Below, one piece after another: positions 57,180-64,000 of a DNA stretch of 64,000 bases. Position numbers and translations under genes: made by a program. The DNA lies in NCBI RefSeq assembly GCF_050003625.1, contig NC_134397.1, forward strand, positions 146,567,526-146,631,525. Direction: 5' to 3'. The stretch's first letter is position 1; each line of letters starts with the position of its first letter. The notes under the pieces are model-generated. The model made no database searches and was not told the DNA's origin. It saw only the letters and a program-made list of their open reading frames with translations. Origin of the DNA: Haematobia irritans (lineage: Eukaryota; Arthropoda; Insecta; Diptera; Muscidae).

Positions 57180-58878
57180 TTTATACCCTCCACCATAGGA
57201 TGGGGGGTATATTAACTTTGTCATTCCGTTTGTAACACATCGAAATATTGCTCTAAGACCCCATAGAGTATATATATTCTGTGTCGTGGTGAAATTCTGA
57301 GTCGATCTGAGCATGTCCGTCCGTCCGTCCTTCTGTTGAAATCACGCTAACTTCCGAACGAAACAAGCTATCGACTTGAAACTTGGCACAAGTAGTTGTT
57401 ATTGATGTAGGTCGGATGGTATTGCAAATGGGCCATATCGGTCCACATTTACGTATAGCCCCAATATAAACGGACCCCCAAAATTGGCTTGCGAATCCTC
57501 TAAGAGAAGCAAATTTCATCCGATCCGGCTGAAATTTGGTACATGGTGTTAGTATATGGTCTCTAACATCCATGCAAAAATTGGTCCACATCGGTCCAAT
57601 ATTATATCCGTCTGTCCGTCCGTATGTGGAAATCACGCTAACTTCCGAACGACTTGAAACTTGGCACAAGTAGTCGTTGTTGCTGTAGGTCAGATGGTAT
57701 TGCAAATGGGCCATATCGGACTACGTTTACGTATAGCCCCCATATAAACCGACCCCCAGATTTGGCTTGCGGAGGCTCTAGGAGGAGCAAATTTCATCCG
57801 ATCCGTTTGAAACTTGGTATGTGATCTAATTATATAGTCTCTAACATTTATGCTAAAATTGGTCCATATAGGACCATAATTATATATAGCTTCCATATAA
57901 AACGATCCCCAGATTTGACCTCGGGAGCATCTTGGAGGAGCAACTTTCGTCCGATTCGGTTAAAATTTTGTATGTTATGTTAGTATATGGTCTCTAACAA
58001 CCATGCAGAAACTGGTCCATATCGGTCCATAATTATATAGCCCCCATATAAACCGATCCCCAGATTTGGCTTTCGAAGACTTTTCAATGGGCAAATTTCA
58101 TCCGATTCAGTTGAAATTTTCTATGTTGTATAAGAATGTGGCCACTAAGAACCATGCAAAAATTTATCCATATCGGTCCATAATTATATATAGCCCCCAT
58201 ATAAACCGATCCCCAGACTTGACTTCGGGAGCTTCTTGTAGGAACAAATTTCTTGGAGGCGCAAATTTCATCCCGTTCGGTTGAAATTTGGTACGATGTG
58301 TTGTATATGGTCACTAACAACCATGTCATAAGTGGTCCATATCGGTCCATACACACAAACAAATGTTTTTCTGATTCAATCACGAAATTAATTGATCCAA
58401 TTAATTTTTAATTGGAATGTCTTCAATCACAGAAATGATAGTATCAATTAAAAAATTAATTGCAGGTCAATTAAAAAGTTAATTGATCCAATTAAAAAAT
58501 TAATTGATGCTATTATTTTTGTGATTGATTTTTGTTTCAATTAAAAAATCTGTTGAATCAATTAAATTTTTAATTGAATATTTTTTAAAACTCAATTAAA
58601 ATTTTAATTGGAAAAATTTTCGTGAAATTTTTATGTGTGTAGTTATATGTAGCCTCCAAATAAACCGATCCCCAGATTTTACTTCTTCCAGGATAAGCAT
58701 ATATCTTTTGATGTTGCTAAAATTTGGTACTAATCACACAAAAATCGGACCATATGGGTTCATAATGGTTTATAACCCTCATATAAACCGACCCCCATAT
58801 TTCACTACTGCCTCTCTTTTGCCACGAAAAAAATTCATACCGGCCAAGAACTGAATTATATTGGTATTTATCCGACTT
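57180..58878 (+). mobile_element. HINE-A, rearranged, 3' end lost
   Basis: Complete 5' hairpin TATACCCTCCACCATAGGAT and GTCCGTCCGTCCTTC. At 57607 a second partial 5' block (GTCCGTCCGTATGTGGAAAT, CTAACTTCCGAACGACTTG) is inserted between units, so two copies recombined. About six 153-bp units follow. A TA-flanked MITE sits at 58352-58639. The element stops at GAATTATATTGGTATTTATC and CGACTTTT, where the next HINE-A starts. Confidence 0.85.
58352..58639. mobile_element. MITE rich in AATTAATTG motifs, TA flanked, 288 bp
   Basis: Ends CACACAAACAAATGTTT and, inverted, CACACATAAAAATTT, flanked by TA (58350-58351 and 58640-58641). Removing it restores the HINE-A text GGTCCATAGTTATATGTAGC. The interior holds more than ten CAATTAA/TTAATTG motifs on both strands, including AATTAATTGATCCAATTAA, so the whole element can fold. 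Confidence 0.88.
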
Positions 58879-59781
58879 TTTATACCCACCACCATAGGAT
58901 GGGGGTATATTAACTATGTCATTCCGTTTGTAACACATCGAAATATTGCTCTAAGGCCCCATAAAGTATATATATTCTGGGTCGTGGTGAAATTCTGAGT
59001 CGATCTAAGCATGTCCGTCCGTCTGTTGAAATCACGAATCCGAACGACACAAACTATCGACTTGAACCTTGGCAAAAGTAGTTGTTATTGATATAGGTCA
59101 GATGGTATTGAAAATGGACCATATAGCACCACTTTTACGTATAGCCCACATATAAACCGGCGCTCAGATTTGGCTTGCGGAGCCTCTTGGAAGAGCAAAC
59201 TTCATCCGATCCGGTTGAAATTTGATACATGGTGTTAGTATATGGTCTCTCACAACCATGCAACAATTGGTTCAAATCGGTCCATAATTATATATAGCCC
59301 CCATATAAACCAATCCCCAGATTTGGCTTGCGGAGCCTCTAAGAGAAGCAAATTTCATCCGATCCGGCTGAAATTTGGTACATGGTGTAAGTATATGGTC
59401 TCTAACAACCATGCAAACATTGTTCCATATCGGTCTATAGTTATATATAGCCGATTGTGAAAATTTTATTACTATAGAAAATTGTGTTAAATTATTACTA
59501 GTATAGAAAATTTTGTCGAAATTTTATTACTGTAGAAAATTTTGTCAAAATTTTGTTACTATACAAAATTTTGTAAAAATTTTACTTCTATAGAAAATTT
59601 TGTCAAAATTTTATTACTATAAAAAATTTTGTCATGATTTTATTTCTATAGGGAATTTTGTCAAAATTTTATTTCTATGGAAAATTTTGTCAAAATTTTA
59701 TTTCTATGGAAAATTTTCTCAAAATTTTATTTCTATAGAAAATTTAGTCAAACTGAATTATTTACGTATTTAATCGGCCTT
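58879..59781 (+). mobile_element. HINE-A 5' part with satellite module, cut by HINE-D
   Basis: Starts TATACCCACCACCATAGGAT, a mix of HINE-A and HINE-B sub-terminal motifs. It continues with the HINE-A block, two 153-bp units, a 29-bp array (59456-59755), and CAAACTGAATTATTTACGTA. The HINE-D then begins in the T-run after TTTAATCGGCC. A HINE-A terminus CCGTATATACTTG reappears at 60858-60870. Confidence 0.82.
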
Positions 59782-60857
59782 TTTATACCCTGCGACACAC
59801 TGTGGAACGGGGTATTATAAGTTAGTGCATATGTTTGTAACACCCAGAAGGAGACGAGATAGACACATGGTGTCTTTGGCAATAATGCTCAGGGTGGGAC
59901 CCTGAGTCGATATAACCATGTCCGTCTGTCCGTCCGTCCGTCCTTCCGTCCGTCTGTGAACACATTTTTGTGATCAAAGTCTAGGTCGCAATTTAAGTCC
60001 AATCGCCTTCAAATTTGTCACATGTTCCTAATTTTGGTCAGAATAGAACCCTATTGATTTTGGAAGAAATCGGTTCAGATTTAGATATAGCTCCCATATA
60101 TATCTTTCGCCCGATATACACTAATATAGACCCAGCAGCCAGAGTTTTATACCGATTTGCTTGAAATTTTGTACAAACATAACACTTAGTCGTATAGTCG
60201 TCAAGTGTGCAAAATTTGATTGAAATCGGTTCAGATTTAGATATAGCTCCCATATATATCTTTCGCCCGATATGGACTTATATGGCCGCAGAATCCAGAT
60301 TTTTGGCCGAATTCGGTTGAAATTTTGCACTAGGAGTACAATTAGTAGTATAGTCAAGTGTGCAAAATTTGATTGAAATCGGTTCAGATTTAGATATAGC
60401 TCCCATATATATCTTTCGCCCGATATGGACTAATATGGTCCTAATGGCCAGAGTTTTGGCCCAATTTATTTAAAATTTTGCACAGGAAGTAGATTTAGTA
60501 TTGTTGCTATGCGTGCCAAATTTGATTGAAATCGGTTCAGATTTATATATAGCTCCCATATATAGCTTTCGCCCGATATGGACTAATATGACCAAAGTGG
60601 CCAATTTTTTACTCCGATTTAATTGAAATTTTACACAGGGAGTAGAATTGGCATTGTAGCTATGCGTGCCAAATTTGGTTGAAATCGGTTCAGGTTTAGA
60701 TATAGCTCCAATATACATGTTTTTCTGATTTCGCCAAAAATGGTCAAAATACCAACATTTTCGTTGTAAAATCGCCACTGCTTAGTCGAAAAGTAGTAAA
60801 AATGACTCTAATTTTCCTAAACTTCTAATACATATATATCGAGCGATAAATCATAAC
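59782..60857 (+). mobile_element. HINE-D, 3' end deleted
   Basis: 5' hairpin TATACCCTGCGACACACTGT with GGAACGGGGTATTATAAG; TTTGTAACACCCAGAAGGAG; GTCCGTCCGTCCTTCCGTC (59935-59955); five units with GGTTCAGATTTAGATATAGC and ATATCTTTCGCCCGATAT. It ends at CGAGCGATAAATCAT, where the flanking HINE-A terminus follows. HINE-D units grade into HINE-C-type units towards the 3' side. Confidence 0.85.
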
Positions 60858-60935
60858 CGTATATACTTGTTTATTCTTACTTTGTTTTTGACCTATTTGA
60901 AACAAAAAATTTAAATTACCCATTAAACATATGAA

Positions 60936-62513
60936 CAAGTATATACAGCAGTAAGTTCGGCCGGGCCGAATCTTAAATACCCACCACCATGAAACAAATA
61001 TTAGGGTTTCCTTTGAAATTTCAGGAGGGCTTGAGGACTTGAGGACACTTCCCGAAGATAAATTTAAAGATTTCACCTATGAGGACTATATCAGATTCTG
61101 GATTTATAAGAACCATTTTTGTTTGAGTTCTAGAGGAATTTTTAACATCTCTTGTAAGTGTGCAAGAAAATTATAAAATAACGTCTTGATTTGAAATCTT
61201 AAATCTGTAGAAGTAAAATCTGGAAATTTTACATTGAGTTTCAAGCAATTTTCATGATCAGTGCGCCTTGTACACCCTCAAGAAGTGAAGTCGGTCTAAA
61301 TGGAGGCATTACCAAATGGACCGATAAAAACTTAATCCGATACACGTTTTTGTGAGCCTAAAATACCAGAATATTTACAATTTCAGGCGAATCAGATAAA
61401 AACTACGGTTTCTAGAAACCCAAGGAGTTAAATCGGGAGATCGTTCTTATGGGAACTATACTTAAATATGGACCGATACTCACCGTTTTCGGCATACCTC
61501 TTTATGACCCGAAAATACCTCTAGATTTCCGATTTCAGGCAAATAGGATAAAAACTTCGGATTCTAGAAGCACAAGAAGTAAAATCGGGAAATCGGTCTA
61601 TATGGGGGCTATACCAAAATATGGACCGATACTCACCATTTTTGGCACACCTCTTTATGGTCATAAAATTTATGGTCTAGATTTCCAATTTCATACATAT
61701 TGGATAAAAACTACGGTTTCTATAAGCCCAAGACCCCAAATCGGGAGGTCGTTTTATATGGGGACCATACCAAAACATGGACCGATACTCACAATTTTTG
61801 GCACACGTATTTGTGGTCCTTTAATATCTCTAGATTTCCAATTTCAGGTAAATTGAATAAAAACTGCGGTTTCTATAAGCCCACGAAGTAAAATCGGGAG
61901 ATCGGTCTATATGGGGGCTATACCAAAACATGGACCGATACTCACCATTTTTGGCACACGTATTTGTGGTCCTACAATACCTCTAGATTTCCAATTTCAG
62001 GTAAATTGAATAAAAACTGGGGTTTCTATAAGCCCAAGAAGTAAAATCGGGAGATCGGTCTATATGGGGGCTATACCAAAACATGGACCGATACTCACCA
62101 TTTTTGGCACACCTCTTTATGGTCATAAAATACCTCTAGATTTCAAATTTCAGGCAAATTGGATAAAAACTACGATTTCTATAAGCCCAAGACCCCAAAT
62201 CGGGAGGTCGGTTTATATGGGGACTATATCAAAACCTGGACCGATATAGCCCATCTTCGAACTTGACCTGCCTGCAGACAAAAGACGAGCTTGCGCAAAA
62301 TTTCAGCACGATTGCTTCATTATTGAAGACTGTAGCGTGATTACAACAGACAGACAGACAGACGGACAGACGGACATCGTTATATCGTCTTAGAATTTCT
62401 CCCTGATCAAGAATATATATACTTTATATAGTCGGAAATCGATATTTCGATGTGTTACAAACGGAATGACAAACTTATTATACCCCCGTCACCATTCTAT
62501 GGTGGTGGGTATA
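60936..62513 (-). mobile_element. HINE-B, complete, inverted
   Basis: 3' end at 60936 with CAAGTATATACAGCAGTAAG, hairpin TTCGGCCGGGCCGAA, ATACCCACCACCATGAA. Then come six 153-bp units (landmarks GGGAGATCGGTCTATATGGG and CTCTAGATTTCCAATTTCAG), (CAGA)n/(GACG)n at 62348-62376, and 5' hairpin ACCATTCTATGGTGGTGGGT at 62490-62510. It is a close relative of the copy at 33757. Confidence 0.93.
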
Positions 62514-62562
62514 AAAAAGTTAGTTATAAAAATGGAATAAAAGAACTTAAAATAAAGTTAAA

Positions 62563-64000
62563 CAAGTAAGGAAAGTCTAAAGTCGGGCGGGACCGACTAT
62601 ATTATACCCTACACCACTTTGTAGATCTAAATTTTCGATACCATACCACATCTGTCAGTTGTGTTGGGTGCTATATATATAAGGTTTGTCCCAAATACAT
62701 ACATTTTAATATCTCTCGATCTGGACAGAATTTGATAGGCTTCTACAAATTCTATAGACTCAAAATTTAAGTCGGCTAATGCACTAGGGTGAAACAACTA
62801 AATCGGAGTAAAAAATTGGCCTCTGTGGTCACATGAGTGTAAATCGGGCGAAAGCTATATATGGGAGCTATATCTAAATCTGAACCGATTTCAATCAAAT
62901 TTGTCACACTTGACTATACTGCTAATTGTACTCCTAGTGAAAAATTTCAACCAAATTGGGCTAAAACTCTGGCTTCTAGGACCATATTAGTCCATATCGG
63001 GGGAAAGCTATATATGGGAGCTATATCTAAATCTGAACCGATTCAATCAAATTTGTCACACTTGACTATACTGCTAATTGTACTCCTAGTGCAAAATTTC
63101 AACCAAATTGGGCCAAAACTCTGGCTTCTAGGACCATATTAGTCCATATCGGGCGAAAGCTTTATATGGGAGCTATATCTAAATCCGAACCGATTTCAAT
63201 CAAATTTGACACACATGACTATACTACGAATTGTACTCCTAGTGCAAAATTTCAACCAAATTGGGCCAAAACTCTGGCTTCTAGGACCATATTAGTCCAT
63301 ATCGGGCGAAAGCTATATATGGGAGCTATATCTAAATCCGAACCGATTCATTCAAATTTGTCACACTTGACTATACTGCTAATTGTACTCCTAGTGCAAA
63401 ATTTCAACCAAATTGCGCCAAAACTCTGGCTTCTAGGACCATATTAGTCCATATCGGGCGAAAGCTATATATGGGAGCTATATCTAAATCCGAACCGATT
63501 TCAATCAAATTTGACACACATGACTATACTACGAATTGTACTCCTAGTGCAAAATTTCAACCAAATTGCGCCAAAACTCTGGCTTCTGGGGCCATATAAG
63601 TCCATGTCGGGCAAAAGATATATATGGAAGCTATATCTAAATCTGAACCGATTTCAATCAAATTTGACACACATGACTATACTACGAATTGTACTCCTAG
63701 TGCAAAATTTCAACCATATTGGGCCAAAACTCTGGCTTCTGGGGCCATATAAGTCCATATCGGACGAAAGATATATATGGAAGCTATATCTAAATCTGAA
63801 CCGATTTCAATCAAATTTGGCACACATGATTATATTACTAATTGTACTCCTTGTGCAAAATTTCAAGCTAATCGGGATAAAACTCTGGCTTCTGGATCCA
63901 TAGAAGTGTATATCGGGCGAAATATATATATGGGAGCTATATCTAAATCTGAACCAATTTCAATCAAATTTGGCACACATGACTATACTACTAACTTTTA
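62563..64000 (-). mobile_element. HINE-C/D, inverted, running off the right edge
   Basis: 3' end at 62563 with CAAGTAAGGAAAGTC, hairpin AGTCGGGCGGGACCGACT and TATACCCTACACCACTTTG. Then follow at least seven 152-bp units of the HINE-D type (GGGCGAAAGCTATATATGGG, TCAATCAAATTTG, TTGTACTCCTAGTGC). The 3' end is HINE-C-like while the units are HINE-D-like, showing exchange of modules. The 5' end is outside the window. Confidence 0.88.

Overview
This window reads as repeat-dense, AT-rich intergenic or intronic DNA from a brachyceran fly. The (GTCY)n-bearing DINE-1/mini-me-like elements, tRNA-derived SINEs and several mariner/Tc1 relics suggest a calyptrate such as a muscid; that is an inference from repeat content, not a species identification. 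I see no intact host protein-coding gene. The longer open frames are transposase or LINE remnants, or artefacts of translating tandem repeats. The family labels HINE-A to HINE-D, R4 and MITE-G are local names. || Dominant component: non-autonomous Helitron/Helentron-like elements. Each has a 5' imperfect hairpin, a conserved block, a (GTCY)n microsatellite, tandem units of about 152-153 bp, a 3' copy of the same sub-terminal motif in inverted orientation, a GC-rich 3' hairpin, and an ACTTG end. Four families differ in their sub-terminal motif but share the scaffold and the unit length. The second component is a 29-bp satellite, built from two palindromes, in about 20 arrays totalling roughly 9-10 kb. 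|| Layout: 1-2.9 kb, end of a HINE-D, two MITEs, a 2 x 194 bp tandem repeat and low-repeat DNA. 2.9-3.7 kb, LINE 3' end. 3.7-12.6 kb, one dead DD34D mariner gene split by a hAT-like element (holding a HINE-C) and by a HINE-A, which holds HINE-B, which holds HINE-C, which holds a DD41D mariner. 12.6-19.3 kb, satellite arrays, a perfect 252-bp (AT)n tract next to a 107/111-bp-arm palindrome, and a perfect-TIR MITE. 19.3-24.8 kb, HINE-C with a long 152-bp array, then HINE-A. 25.7-29.2 kb, a SINE, then an R4 block split by two TA-flanked elements, one carrying a small candidate spliced ORF. 29.2-35.6 kb, two head-to-tail HINE-A copies and HINE-B. 37.1-44.1 kb, large 29-bp arrays, one holding a HINE-A that holds a TTAA-flanked MITE. 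45-48.1 kb, a second LINE relic and HINE-C with a DD37E fragment. 49-51.9 kb, an unclassified region with tandemly duplicated exon-intron units. 52-54.1 kb, complete HINE-A. 54.8-56.1 kb, complete but dead DD37E Tc1-like element. 56.3-64 kb, SINE and more HINEs. || The sequences act together only as transposon ecology: insertions into insertions give a relative chronology, a SINE shares its 3' tail with a LINE, and one T-run inside HINE-A has been hit repeatedly. The best candidates for undescribed biology are the duplicated mini-exon array at 50.1-51.5 kb and the shared 152-153 bp periodicity across divergent HINE families.
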